Assembly: GCA_964631275.1 (NCBI GenBank)
Contig: CAZVWQ010000002.1
Span: 38,054-102,053, forward strand
DNA length: 64,000 bases
Direction of reading: 5' to 3'
Origin: CAZVWQ01 sp964631275
GTDB lineage: Bacteria > Patescibacteriota > JACMRA01
Position numbers and translations under genes: made by a program. The notes below the pieces were generated by a model, which saw only the letters and a program-made list of their open reading frames with translations, made no database searches and was not told the DNA's origin. This document shows, one piece after another, positions 1-9,115 of the stretch (within the stretch, counting starts at the first letter, position 1; every line of letters begins with the position of its first letter).

Positions 1-116
1 TATATAGCTTTTTATATTTAGTTTAGACATTTTTACCTTACGCACTTTTATTTTATTTAATCGAAAAATTTGAAATATTTTACCAGATTTTCAGAAAGTC
101 TAGTATGGTAATTCGA

Positions 117-205
117 GCCACTTTCGTTTTGTAAATAAAACCTAGTTTAACCCTAACTAAAAAGCTTATTCATTAATCTAAAAGTAAAAATTGCTGTGAG
201 CTTTG
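117..205 (+). repeat. Intergenic repeat family D, copy 1
   Basis: AT-rich unit containing the core AAACCTAGTTTA, then a CTAAAAGTAAAAATTG segment and a GAGCTT end. Related copies lie near 2985-3100, 10770-10845, 37318-37405 and, inverted, 39429-39500. No coding potential is seen. Together with families A and C it fills the gene-free first 686 bases. Confidence 0.6.
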
Positions 206-215
206 GTATAATTTA

Positions 216-319
216 TATACCAAACTGTTAGCTACTCAGTGAGTTTTTCTAACTGTGTTTTTTTATTTAACCAAAATAAAACCTTCAGTTAAATCATAAT
301 TTAGTTAGTATCTGGTATA
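216..319. repeat. Intergenic repeat family A, copy 1 (TATACC ends)
   Basis: About 104 bp starting TATACC and ending GGTATA, with an internal CTCAGTGAGTTTTTCT segment. The subterminal parts are also inversely related (CTGTTAGCTA against CTAACTAAA), as in a MITE. Similar units occur at 52173-52276 (inverted) and 55341-55445. Confidence 0.65.
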
Positions 320-504
320 CAAGTAAAAATTATACCATTTCGCCATAAATTATTTATTACGATATGAGACGGTTTTACCTTAAAAAGCTAAATTTTTCTC
401 TGAATTTTTTGGAATAGTTTTATAGTAAATTGGTATTAGTTGAATATCCTTACTTGGTATAGAAGCTTTCTTTAGGTAAAGAGTTTCTGAGATTTTTAAA
501 TTTA

Positions 505-609
505 TTAATCATGTCTCAAAAATGTCTCAAAACCTATTTTTACTGTTGATTAGTACTTATTTATGGAGTTAAAGTTTTGTAAATCTGAGTTATGGGACAA
601 GGCTATTAA
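505..609 (+). repeat. Intergenic repeat family C, copy 1
   Basis: About 100 bp beginning ATCATGTCTC and ending GGGACAAGGCTATTA. The ends form a weak inverted repeat. The core CTATTTTTACTGTTGATTA is shared with 4537-4630 and, inverted, with 53781-53870 and 63850-63940. Confidence 0.65.
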
Positions 610-686
610 TTTTTTAAGGTAGTTTAAATAAAAAAGATAACCCAGGAATAGCAAATATAATATCGACTAGGTATAAACTAAAGCTG

Positions 687-1130
687 TTAGTCTTCCTTGA
701 TAGAAACCTCAATTGCCTCTTGAGATTCAATATTTCCGCCTAATTTTTGGAAAGTATCGGCATCAACTACCAATATCGCTTCTTCAGGCATTGGAGTTTC
801 AGTATCAGCTACTACTAAGTTAAGCTTATTATCGTTATGAGTAACAGTAATCCCAGTAGCCAAACTGAATTTGTTGCTGGCTACTCCAGATTCTAAATTT
901 TTATTTAAAACAGCCTTTCCTTTGATCTCTTCGGTTTCAATTAAATCTTCACTACTACCCTTAGAGTCTACGACTCCACCAGCAATTTCACCAGAGGTAT
1001 AATCAATTGAGCCACTGCGGTCATCGATTGCTCCAAGAACATTTCCGTTACCAGAATTTGGCAAAGTTAGAAACGGCAAAGTCAGTAAAATTAACAATAA
1101 AAGACTTAATAATTTTGTTTTTCCAGACAT
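687..1130 (-). CDS. Small secreted or membrane-anchored protein of unknown family
   Basis: 147 residues. Residues 1-25 form a signal peptide or N-terminal anchor: basic MSGKTK, then a Leu-rich core. The rest is acidic and hydrophilic with no cysteine and no domain I recognise. It is probably exported and displayed or released at the surface; the function is unknown. A TATAAA hexamer lies 8 nt before the ATG and no Shine-Dalgarno sequence is present, so the mRNA may be nearly leaderless. The stop is TAA. It stands alone, with repeat-filled DNA on both sides. Confidence 0.7.
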   Translation of the reverse strand: MSGKTKLLSLLLLILLTLPFLTLPNSGNGNVLGAIDDRSGSIDYTSGEIAGGVVDSKGSSEDLIETEEIKGKAVLNKNLESGVASNKFSLATGITVTHNDNKLNLVVADTETPMPEEAILVVDADTFQKLGGNIESQEAIEVSIKED

Positions 1131-1451
1131 ATGCTTGATTTATATTTTTGTTATAGTGGGTATCTAGCTACTATATCTAGAGTAATTATGATTAAAAAAA
1201 TATATTTTGGCAAATAAAAACAAATTAAATCCTTCTACACTCCAATCATGAAACTCCCAGTTTTAAAAATATTAACTTTAGAAATTGTATCTACTTAATT
1301 TAAATTTACCTCAAAACCTTCTAAAATATCCGAACTTTTTTTTAAATGAGCATAAAGTAGATTATTTTTGAATCTCGAAACAAAACTATTTAGTAGTTTT
1401 TTATGCAGTTATATTCAATTAGTCCAAATTTGGACTTTTTTAATTTTTAAG

Positions 1452-1545
1452 ATTACTTTTTGATGCTGATTAGGTCAAATTAAAGCGGAAATTTAAACTT
1501 CAAAAAAACTAAAATTTGCTTTGCGGTGACTATAAATCTACAGAA
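1452..1545. repeat. Intergenic repeat family F, copy 1
   Basis: Unit with the cores TTTGATGCTGATTAGGTCAA and ACTTCAAAAAAACTAAAATT. Related pieces lie at 41255-41300, 37735-37800 and, inverted, about 52280-52370. It is the main recognisable content of the 1131-1579 gap. Confidence 0.5.
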
Positions 1546-1579
1546 AGTATTTTTTATCAATTTTGTGAAAGTTGAATAC

Positions 1580-2542
1580 TTATAAAAATCCACTCAAGAT
1601 CATTAAACCTAAAGGAATAAAAAGTAAACCGAAAATATAACTAAGAAAAACTGTGATTGAAACTGTTTTTGGATAAGTATCGTACTCTGTAGCTAAGGCT
1701 ACAACATTAGCTCCCATAGGGACTAAACTAAGGACTATAAAAGTTTTATAAACTAAATTTGGATTAGGGTTACCGTTTATCAAAAAATTATTAAAAACAT
1801 TCAAAAAATTTCTATCTAAAGTAATTAATCCAAGAACTATAACTGGCCAAATCAAAAATTTAGCTAAAAAACTAATACTAATAAATTTAAAATCAAGTTC
1901 AAAGTTTTTAACCTTAGACAAGCCCAAGCCAATTAGCATAATTCCAAGTAAAGAGTAAGCTCCAGTAAAACCTTTTATAAAATTAACATATTCTTGAGTT
2001 TTATTAATTTCTTGAAACAATCCTAGAGCATTAAACAAAAAACCAATTATTGCCATAGGCAGCATTGGATTAGTAAAAACAATTTTGAGTGACTCTTGAA
2101 GACTAAAATTACCTTGAGAAACTATATACATCCCTATCGTAGCAAAAAAAATCTGAATTCCTAAGACAGCTAGAATTACAATATTTCCAGCTTCCTCGCC
2201 AAGTATTCCAATTGCCAGTGGTAGTCCAAAATAACCTAAATTACCCCAAGCAGCTGAAAAAGCCAAAATATTTCTTCTCGAGTCGACAAATACAAAGGCT
2301 AATAAAAAATAAGCTAACAAACAAATCAAAGTACAAAGTAAGAAAAAAGTAATACTAATAGCGAAGGTATTAAAACTTAAGTTAACTGTAAAAGTTGTAT
2401 TAAAAATAACTAAAGGAGTAATAGAATAAATTAAAATTTTGGCTATGCTTTTGTTTTCTATAGTTAAAAATTTACCCGAAAGGTAGCCAATAAAAATTAT
2501 TAAATACAAAGGAATAATATTAAAGAAGATATCTAAATTCAT
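1580..2542 (-). CDS. AEC-family (auxin efflux carrier / malate permease-like) transporter
   Basis: 320 residues, almost entirely hydrophobic, with about ten predicted membrane segments in two halves separated by a short hydrophilic stretch near residues 140-190. The overall pattern, including SAAWGNLGYFGLPL near residue 95 and the Asn/Pro-rich LVPMGANVVALA near the C-terminus, is that of the bacterial AEC (MleP/YfdV) family, which exports or exchanges small organic anions. The substrate cannot be read from sequence. A TATAAT hexamer lies 12 nt before the ATG. The gene is monocistronic. Confidence 0.8.
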   Translation of the reverse strand: MNLDIFFNIIPLYLIIFIGYLSGKFLTIENKSIAKILIYSITPLVIFNTTFTVNLSFNTFAISITFFLLCTLICLLAYFLLAFVFVDSRRNILAFSAAWGNLGYFGLPLAIGILGEEAGNIVILAVLGIQIFFATIGMYIVSQGNFSLQESLKIVFTNPMLPMAIIGFLFNALGLFQEINKTQEYVNFIKGFTGAYSLLGIMLIGLGLSKVKNFELDFKFISISFLAKFLIWPVIVLGLITLDRNFLNVFNNFLINGNPNPNLVYKTFIVLSLVPMGANVVALATEYDTYPKTVSITVFLSYIFGLLFIPLGLMILSGFL

Positions 2543-2582
2543 TTTGGCTAGAGATTATAATTACACTTTATAAAAATTTAAG

Positions 2583-2752
2583 TTATACTCTTAAGTTAGG
2601 CTTTTCTAATTCAGAATTTACATATTTCCTAATTGCCTTATTACCTATACCTAGAGTTTTTGGGATAATCTTCAAAGTGTGACCAGAATTAAGAAATAAC
2701 AAAGCTGCTACTCTTATATATTTCCAGTTATGAATTTTTAGCAAGCACTATT
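2583..2752 (-). pseudogene. Fragment of a helix-turn-helix coding region
   Basis: A reading frame of about 55 codons without a start codon encodes a peptide containing HTLKIIPKTLGIGNKAIRKY. This looks like a helix-turn-helix of the kind found in transposases and recombinases. There is no intact gene around it, so I read it as a decayed remnant. The parent family is not identified. Confidence 0.35.
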
Positions 2753-2984
2753 TTTTTGGATTAATGATGCCTCAAAGCTTCGCAAAATATTTTAGTTTTC
2801 TTGATTAAATAAAATAGTAGTTTTTCCTAATTTGTTACTTTTTTTATAAAATAAATAAAAAGGAGCTTGCTTCTTTAAAGGTTTATTTCTCTAAGTATTG
2901 GGATAAGATTATTGGGCATAGCTTCCAAATTTAATTAAGTTTAGTTTTATTGTTCAATTCGATTATGGGACGGATGTAATACTG

Positions 2985-3100
2985 TATCCAAACCCGTTTC
3001 ATTTTTAAAAAACCTAGTTTAGTTTTAATTAAAAAGCTAATTTTTAGTCAAAAAGTAAAAATTGGTACGAGCTTGGGTATTAAATTACCAAGTGTAAAGG
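2985..3100 (+). repeat. Intergenic repeat family D, copy 2
   Basis: Shares AAACCTAGTTTAG, AAAAAGTAAAAATTGG and ACGAGCTTGGGTAT with the other D copies. It ends just short of the stop codon of the Mur ligase gene on the opposite strand. Confidence 0.6.
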
Positions 3101-3103
3101 TAA

Positions 3104-4492
3104 TTAAATAGATTTATTTTGCTTAAAAACTTCTTTCCAGACTTGTCTTTCATCCCAGGCCATTCTCCCTCCTGGTTGAGTTAGAGATTGCTCGGTGCCG
3201 ACTCCAGTACTAACTATCAGAATTTTATCAGTTTCCTTTTTGTTAGTTTTTGCTATTTCTAGAGCTTTTTGAAAAGATTTCCTTCGATCTATAATAGATG
3301 TTATTTTTTTATTTTTTAGGGCTTGTTTTTTTATTTTTTGTGAAAGCAAGTTAATAATTTCTTTAGGGTTGTCATTTTCGTCGTAATTGTCTGTAGTTAT
3401 TACGGTATGATCAGCGTATTTATAGCTTATTTCTCCCATTATTGGTTTTTTCCAGTTATCCCTACCAGCTCCATCACAGGATAAGATGTGGATAACTTGT
3501 GTATAGTATTTTTGATCCCTCCAATTAGCTAGATTAGTTAGAAGTTTTTCCATACTTTTTGGCTCGTGAGCATAGTCTACCATTATCGATATATCAGGAT
3601 TTGTAGAGTAAATTTTTGTTTCTTTTATTGGCCAAATAACTTGATTATGTTTAACTACAAATTCCATTCTTCCTGGTAAATTTCCAACTTTGTCTATAAT
3701 TTGAGTAACTTTTTTTTCTATCGATGGCTCTAAAATTCGACCAATTTCTAGAGCAAAAGCTAGGTTTTTAATTTCAAAGTCGGTTGTAAAATGAGTTTTG
3801 GCTATAGTTCCGCTCCAGCTGATAGATTTTTCTAAAGTTCCTGGTTCTTCAATAATTTCGTAATCAAGATTGTTTTTGAGCGGAATTTTATGTGTATTAA
3901 TTTTGTCGGAAACTAGTGACCATAAATAATTTTTAATTTCTTGCTGGTCTTTATCATCATTACAAACAAAATAACCTCCAGATCTAAGATTTCTAAATAA
4001 AACACCTTTTGCAATTTTATATTTTTCCCAATCTCCATGGTAGTCAATATGTTCTGGATACATGTTCAGGATAGTAGCTATATCAAATTTTTTTAAACCT
4101 TTATGCCTACCTTGTTCCAAGCCAATACTGGACATTTCAAGAACTGCAACTTGGCAATTATTAGCTTTAATTTTGGCTAAAAATTTATGCATCAAAAAAC
4201 CATCCAAGGTTGTGTTTTTGTAGGTGTTAATAAATTCGTTTTCCTGCTTACCTTCCAGGTTCAAAATGGCTGTAGAAATATAGCCTGTTCTAATACCTAA
4301 TAGATTTAAGACTCTACCAACTAGTATAGTGGTTGAAGTTTTACCTTTGGTTCCAGTGACTCCTATTAAAAATAGGTTATCTGAAGGCCTCCTAAAATAA
4401 AGACTAGCTAGATAACTTTTTGAGCCATGATAAAATAATCTGGCAATTCGAAGCAGGCTTTTACCTAGAATTTTTTCAATTTTTTTTTTCAT
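3104..4492 (-). CDS. MurE-like Mur ligase (UDP-N-acetylmuramyl-tripeptide synthetase family)
   Basis: 462 residues. The central ATP-binding motif GVTGTKGKTST is at residues 44-54. The Mur-ligase NMYPEHIDYHG segment follows, then DYAHEP near residue 305, and the C-terminal domain ends with STGVGTEQS. This is the MurE architecture (ATP-dependent addition of the third stem-peptide residue to UDP-MurNAc dipeptide in the cytoplasm), but slightly short: the N-terminal UDP-binding domain is reduced to about 40 residues. The place where MurE carries its amino-acid specificity motif (DNPR for meso-DAP) reads DNYDENDNPKE, so the added residue is uncertain. A MurT/other Mur-ligase role is an alternative. 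No Shine-Dalgarno; TTTATA abuts the ATG. Confidence 0.75.
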   Translation of the reverse strand: MKKKIEKILGKSLLRIARLFYHGSKSYLASLYFRRPSDNLFLIGVTGTKGKTSTTILVGRVLNLLGIRTGYISTAILNLEGKQENEFINTYKNTTLDGFLMHKFLAKIKANNCQVAVLEMSSIGLEQGRHKGLKKFDIATILNMYPEHIDYHGDWEKYKIAKGVLFRNLRSGGYFVCNDDKDQQEIKNYLWSLVSDKINTHKIPLKNNLDYEIIEEPGTLEKSISWSGTIAKTHFTTDFEIKNLAFALEIGRILEPSIEKKVTQIIDKVGNLPGRMEFVVKHNQVIWPIKETKIYSTNPDISIMVDYAHEPKSMEKLLTNLANWRDQKYYTQVIHILSCDGAGRDNWKKPIMGEISYKYADHTVITTDNYDENDNPKEIINLLSQKIKKQALKNKKITSIIDRRKSFQKALEIAKTNKKETDKILIVSTGVGTEQSLTQPGGRMAWDERQVWKEVFKQNKSI

Positions 4493-4536
4493 TATAAATA
4501 CTGATTAAGTTTTAATTGAGGACCTTAAAGTAAACA

Positions 4537-4630
4537 GTAATCATGTCTCAAAACCTATTTTTACTGTTGATTAATATCTATTTTATAGGGTTAAGTTTTG
4601 TAGATTTGAGTTATAAGACAAGACTAATAA
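4537..4630 (+). repeat. Intergenic repeat family C, copy 2
   Basis: Near-identical to 505-609 over TGTCTCAAAACCTATTTTTA and TGTTGATTAATA, with the same ACAAGACTAATAA end. It lies between the divergently read ends of the Mur ligase promoter region and gdhA. Confidence 0.65.
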
Positions 4631-4688
4631 CCTCGTCTTTAAACTTTTCAAAAACCTTTATTTAAAAAGATAAGTAATCAAATAGATT

Positions 4689-5972
4689 CTATATCCAGCC
4701 TCTAAGTTTGATCGCTTCAGCAACTCTTCTAAGAGCTAGAATATAAGCCCCTTGTCTATTATCGACGCCATACTCTTGGCTAATACTCCAAACTTCATTA
4801 AAGGCTTTAATCACTCTAGAACGCAATTTTTGTAAAACTTCTTCTTCTGACCAGTAATAATTACTAGCATTCTGCACTTGTTCGAAATAGCTAACTGTTA
4901 CTCCTCCAGCGTTAGCTAGAATATCAGGAAGTACAGTTATTCCTTTTTCAAATAAAATTTTATCAGCTTCTGGAGTTAGAGGTCCGTTAGCTAATTCTAC
5001 TATTAAATTTGTGTTTAGATTATCTGCGTTATTAATAGTTACCACGCTTTCTAGAGCAGCTAAAACTAAAACATCTACCTTTTCTTTTAGAATAGAATAT
5101 TCAGGGCTTTGGATATGCTTGAAACTACTTTGATCACCTATATTAGCTTCATAGTATTGCTCTAAGCTACCGTTAGTAGTTTTGTGGTTAATTAGATCAG
5201 GAATATTTAAGCCTTGAATATTGCGGACTACGCTTTTAGAATCAGCAATAGCTATAATTTGGCAGTCAAATTCTTTATCTTCAGCACAAAATCTAGCAAA
5301 TTCCATTCCAGCATTACCAAATCCTTGAATGGCAATTTTTAATTTTTGGTTTGATTTACCGATATTTTTGACAGCTTCTTTAAGAACAAAAAAACCTCCC
5401 TGAGCAGTAGCTCTGCTACGACCTTCAGAGCCTCCCAAAATCAAGGGCTTACCAGTAATTACCCCTCCAGCATACTGGCTTTGGTTTAGTTTCTCGTATT
5501 CATCTCTCATCCAACTCATAATTTGGCTATTAGTATAAACATCTGGAGCTGGAATATCTTGATTAGGTCCGATTAACTTATGAATTTTTTGAATAAAACC
5601 CCTGCTTAATTTTTCTAATTCGACCTCTGAAAGTTCTCTAGGATTAACAATTATTCCACCTTTTCCTCCTCCAAGTGGCAAATCCATAACTGCACATTTC
5701 CAGGTCATCCACATAGATAAAGCCATAACTTCTTCTTTATTTACTTCTGGATGAAAACGGATACCACCTTTATATGGACCTAAGGCATTACAATGTTGAG
5801 AACGAAAACCTGTAAAAACTTTAACCTCTCCAGAGTCCATTTTAACCGGAATATTAACTTCTATTATTTGTTGCGGTTTAGACAAAAAAGTTATGATATT
5901 AGGTTCTAAGCCTATTTTTTTAGATGCTAATTCTAGCTGATTAACCGCTATTTCATAAGGATTATTTGGCAT
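4689..5972 (-). CDS. gdhA: Glutamate dehydrogenase (Glu/Leu/Phe/Val dehydrogenase family)
   Basis: 427 residues, full length for the small hexameric family. It shows KGGIRFHP at 68-75, the catalytic lysine motif PLGGGKGGI at 99-107 and PAPDVYT at 141-147. The Rossmann motif is GFGNAG at 217-222. It interconverts glutamate with 2-oxoglutarate and ammonia. Coenzyme choice is not certain from sequence. A TAACAT hexamer lies exactly 6 nt upstream of the ATG, the same arrangement seen at the thr leader peptide, so a leaderless mRNA is likely. Stop is TAG. Confidence 0.9.
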   Translation of the reverse strand: MPNNPYEIAVNQLELASKKIGLEPNIITFLSKPQQIIEVNIPVKMDSGEVKVFTGFRSQHCNALGPYKGGIRFHPEVNKEEVMALSMWMTWKCAVMDLPLGGGKGGIIVNPRELSEVELEKLSRGFIQKIHKLIGPNQDIPAPDVYTNSQIMSWMRDEYEKLNQSQYAGGVITGKPLILGGSEGRSRATAQGGFFVLKEAVKNIGKSNQKLKIAIQGFGNAGMEFARFCAEDKEFDCQIIAIADSKSVVRNIQGLNIPDLINHKTTNGSLEQYYEANIGDQSSFKHIQSPEYSILKEKVDVLVLAALESVVTINNADNLNTNLIVELANGPLTPEADKILFEKGITVLPDILANAGGVTVSYFEQVQNASNYYWSEEEVLQKLRSRVIKAFNEVWSISQEYGVDNRQGAYILALRRVAEAIKLRGWI

Positions 5973-6145
5973 TTTTTGATGTTACTTAAAGCTTTTTAAA
6001 ATTTTTTAATTAAAAACTTTTAGAGTCCATGTTGTCAATTATCCTTATCAATAGTAAAATTTCTTCTTGCCAAAAAGTTAAATTCTTTCTTAAAGATTAT
6101 ATACTTTTAAATTTTTGATATTTTCATTATTTTATTTATTTATTT

Positions 6146-6436
6146 ATGGCTAACAACAATAAAGTTACAAAAACTCAACTTATTGAAATTCTAGCTTCTG
6201 ACTTAGATATTTCTAAGGCTCAAGCTGAAAAATTTCTGAGCTCTTTTATTGACACAATTACTAAGAACCTAAAATCAGGAAAAGAAGTAACTATTACTGG
6301 TTTTGGTACTTTTAAGAAGACTAAAAGAAAAGCCAGGAATGGTGTAAATCCTAAGACAGGTGAAAAGATTAAAATTGCAGCTTCTGTAAATGCTTCTTTC
6401 AAACCTGGTAAAAACCTAAAAGAAAATATTTCTTAG
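6146..6436 (+). CDS. hup: HU/IHF-family nucleoid DNA-binding protein
   Basis: 96 residues with the whole HU fold. It has the N-terminal helices (TKTQLIEILASDLDIS), the GFGTFKKTKRKAR beta strand and the DNA-contacting arm RNGVNPKTGEKI near residues 63-74. It bends and compacts DNA as a dimer. Whether it is HU or IHF-like cannot be told. It follows gdhA divergently. The upstream DNA is T-rich with no Shine-Dalgarno sequence. Confidence 0.92.
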   Translation: MANNNKVTKTQLIEILASDLDISKAQAEKFLSSFIDTITKNLKSGKEVTITGFGTFKKTKRKARNGVNPKTGEKIKIAASVNASFKPGKNLKENIS

Positions 6437-6496
6437 CCTGGTAATTTATAGAGTTTTATAGAGCCAGTTTGATTATTTTTTATAACTGGTATTTAA

Positions 6497-6616
6497 TAAA
6501 CCTCCTGCTTTGAAATTATTTTTAGTTAATAAAACTAGCAACAATTTTTTTAAAAATAAAGATTATTTGTATTTAGTTCAAAATATAATTTAAAAGTTTT
6601 CATTGCAGGAGGTGTA
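6497..6616. mobile_element. MITE family H, diverged copy (CCTCCTGC ends)
   Basis: About 120 bp bounded by AAACCTCCTGC on the left and GCAGGAGGTGTA on the right, so the termini are inverted repeats. The interior is AT-rich and non-coding and differs from the two 128-bp copies at 8103 and 53632. This is a non-autonomous element by structure. Confidence 0.6.
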
Positions 6617-6634
6617 AGCTGTGTGTTTTCGAGT

Positions 6635-6755
6635 TCTATTTATATTTTCTGATAAGTTAGTTTTTCCCTAAAACAAAATACTTCCTGAAATACAAAGTTT
6701 TCTGGTAAGATTTTTACTCTAAAATATCAACAAAATTAGATTTTAATCTAAAAGT
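6635..6755. repeat. Intergenic repeat family G, copy 1
   Basis: Shares ATATTTTCTGATAAGTTAGT and AAGATTTTTACTCTAAAATA with 25875-26000, followed in both by ATCAACAAAATTAGATTT. With the H element and other AT-rich repeat fragments it occupies the 950-base gap before 7390, in which I see no further gene. Confidence 0.5.
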
Positions 6756-7389
6756 TATACCCAAACTATTTCAAAAATTTACATTTTGCAAAACATTTTT
6801 TAATTCTTTAAGTGTGACTTGATAAGAATACTTTTTATTTTTGGATGTTAAAATTGGTAAGGCTTCTATAATATAGTTTAAAACTTCTAAAATCTTTCAA
6901 TAATCAAATTTTTAGAGGTTTTTTTGTTTGAAAATGTAAATAGTGCTTGAGGTTTCATACCTAAGTTATATATCAGCTATACTATACTCATTCCATATCA
7001 ACTAGTATTACAAACTTTTAGGCAAAATTAACTCGTAAACAAGCCACTTGTTTGATTACTAAAAAATAATTATAAAAGTTGTAAGCGAATTGGCGCATAA
7101 TAAGTTTTTGTTTTGTTGCAAGTTAATTATAGATGGTATAAAAAAATGATGGATTTTTGAAAATTCAATTTTTTTTGACAAAATAAACAAAAAATAATTA
7201 TTATCTTAAGTTGTAAGATAAGGCTAACATACAAAAAGTATTTGAAAATTCAAAAATTCTGAATTTTTAGATCTTATTAAAAATTTTTAGTTTTTAAAGA
7301 AATCTTACAAACAATTAAATCAAGATTATAAAGAAAAATAATTTTCTTATAAACATCTTATAAAATAATATTAATTAATAACATATACT

Positions 7390-7608
7390 ATGAATAATTT
7401 AGATTTGTCTTTAGAGTCAATTTTAGGTAATTGGATTCCTTTAGGTTTTGGCTTAATTGGGATATTTATGCTTTTAGTTGGTGTATTAAACATGGTTAGT
7501 GGCAAAGACAAGGCATTTAATAATATTTTTGGTGGCTTATTTGTGATCTTAGTTGCCGTTGGTCTAGCTTGGTTAATGAGAGAAATTGTGATTCCAACAT
7601 TATTATAA
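7390..7608 (+). CDS. Small two-helix membrane protein
   Basis: 72 residues with two hydrophobic segments (about 17-34 and 44-62) joined by a short SGKDKAFNN loop. The size and topology resemble VirB2/TrbC-type pilin subunits, but no sequence signature proves this and there is no secretion gene beside it. TATACT sits directly before the ATG. The good codon structure and isolated position support a real gene. Confidence 0.6.
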   Translation: MNNLDLSLESILGNWIPLGFGLIGIFMLLVGVLNMVSGKDKAFNNIFGGLFVILVAVGLAWLMREIVIPTLL

Positions 7609-7754
7609 AATAACCGACTTATTGTTTAAAGATTATTGTCTATAGAACCATTTATACTGGTAACTTTAGTGTTTATCTTTTAGCAATCAAACAATCGAAT
7701 AATTTATCTTAATTGGATCTTTTTACAGAACCTTCCAAAACAACTGTTAAACCT

Positions 7755-8102
7755 GCTTTTAATATTATCGAGCTTAAGAATATATACTTGCAAATCCAGT
7801 AACTTCTACAAAGAAACAGCTAAAGTATTCGGTTAATCAATATCTACAATTCATAGATATGGAAAAAAGTTTGGTGTAACTAGAAAAAAATTTAAGACTG
7901 TCTACAAAGAATCTAATCCTGAATTAAAAAAAAGTTCTTAGAAGAGTTAGATAAATTGATTATCGAATACGGTTTACATAACACCTACTATCAAGATGAA
8001 CCTGGTTTTTTTTATGAATACTTCTATAAAAAATATGGTTATGTACCAGAACTTAACATTATTAAAAATACATGGGGTACAATAAAACAGAATCTTAGAA
8101 AT
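7755..8102 (+). pseudogene. Degenerate IS630-family transposase
   Basis: Reading across frames gives the N-terminal helix-turn-helix (ETAKVFG, then SISTIHRYGKKFGVTRKK), a linker (YKESNPELKK, FLEELDKLI) and the first catalytic segment YYQDEPGFFYEYFYKKYGY. The sequence then jumps to the C-terminal ELNIIKNTWGTIKQNLR part. In-frame stops, frameshifts and an internal deletion that removes the middle of the DDE core make it inactive. The 3' end is cut by the family H element that starts at 8103. IS630 elements duplicate TA on insertion. Confidence 0.75.
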
Positions 8103-8230
8103 TAGACCTCCTGCACTGAAATTTTTATTCGTTTGATTGAGTAAACAAAAAATTAGAAATTGTAAGTTTTTAAAAATTCTGAATTATTGTTTTTAATTAG
8201 AGGTTAAACAGCTTTACTGCAAGGAGTCTA
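8103..8230. mobile_element. MITE family H, 128-bp copy
   Basis: Left end TAGACCTCCTGCA, right end TGCAAGGAGTCTA, imperfect inverted repeats with TA at both outer ends. The same 128-bp sequence recurs almost unchanged at 53632-53759. It has no coding capacity. The TA ends and the adjacent IS630 transposase remnant suggest that it is mobilised by an IS630-type enzyme; that link is inferred. Confidence 0.8.
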
Positions 8231-8322
8231 TTATTATAACTATAATACCAATGACTTAAAAGAAAATCTAAGTTGTTAGATATGCCAGCATTGCGTAAGT
8301 GTTGGTTGTGTATTAGCGGTAC

Positions 8323-8577
8323 CCCTGCACAAAATTGTGTCTGGAGTGTTCAATCTAAGTTAGGTTGAGTACGAGGTTCAGTAAGATTTTAGGAACTCAT
8401 CTAAAGACAAGCTTGTTAGATTTTATGCAGATTATTTATGCCTGAACTAAGTAGTTTTTCGGCATTTGTTTGCTTTTGAGTAATTCTTAGCTGAGTAACT
8501 CTTGTTTTATTTTGAGTAGACATGTATCAGACAATAAATTAAAAATAGTTTTTATGTCAGACACAATTTTTGTAGGG
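8323..8577. mobile_element. Short IS derivative with 25-bp inverted ends
   Basis: The left end CCCCTGCACAAAATTGTGTC and the inverse of the right end (CCCCTACAAAAATTGTGTC) match at about 20 of 25 positions. The roughly 255-bp interior encodes, on the minus strand, only a short peptide starting MSTQNKTRVTQLRITQKQ before stops. It may be a deleted transposase. The right end recurs at 63481-63505. The IS family is not determined; ends of this kind are seen in IS256-like elements. Confidence 0.5.
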
Positions 8578-8606
8578 GTCTCAAGTTGGCAGGGGTTTGA
8601 GTATAA

Positions 8607-8897
8607 TTATTCAAATTTAATTCCTTTATCAAAGACTTTAGTAAGCCACAAAGAAGCTCTAGATTTTAGCCTAGAGGCTTTATTTTTGTGAATAAAGTTG
8701 GTTTTAGTAGCTTTATCAAGAGCTGAAAAATACTTAGACATTTCTTTTTCAGTTTCTTTTTTATTTGGCTTTTCGGCTTTTAAAGCTTTGTGAAAGGCTC
8801 TTCTAGAAAGTTTTATTTTTTTGATTTTTTCTAGATTAACTAGCCTTTTCCGTAAAGAAACTCTTAGGGCTTTTTTAGAAGCTTTGGTATTAGGCAT
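8607..8897 (-). CDS. rpsT: Small ribosomal subunit protein bS20
   Basis: 96 residues, strongly basic, with the MPNTKASKKALRVSLRKR start typical of S20 and the long helical body including LDKATKTNFIHKNKASRLKSR. It binds 16S rRNA in the 30S subunit. It follows the TM2 gene by two bases and is probably co-transcribed with it. Confidence 0.9.
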   Translation of the reverse strand: MPNTKASKKALRVSLRKRLVNLEKIKKIKLSRRAFHKALKAEKPNKKETEKEMSKYFSALDKATKTNFIHKNKASRLKSRASLWLTKVFDKGIKFE

Positions 8898-8899
8898 AA

Positions 8900-9115
8900 T
8901 TATTTTTGGTTGTATTTGGTATTAAAATCTTCATCGCTCATAACTAAAAGCATAATAAATTCTACAAAAGAAATTATTCCAGTGATAAGTCCTAAACTAA
9001 AAATTGTTATTACAATATAAATTATCCCAGTAACAGTCTTACCTAAATAAAATTTGTGAGCTCCAAAAACTCCTAAGAAAAAAGCTAAAAGAGCAGCTGT
9101 AGTTTTGTTTTTCAT
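8900..9115 (-). CDS. TM2-domain small membrane protein
   Basis: 71 residues with two membrane helices and the TM2 signature: KTTAALLAFFLGVFGAHKFY near the N-terminus, then a Gly-rich turn and a second helix. TM2 proteins are widespread and of unclear function. It is the first gene of a two-gene unit with rpsT, 2 nt apart. Confidence 0.85.
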   Translation of the reverse strand: MKNKTTAALLAFFLGVFGAHKFYLGKTVTGIIYIVITIFSLGLITGIISFVEFIMLLVMSDEDFNTKYNQK

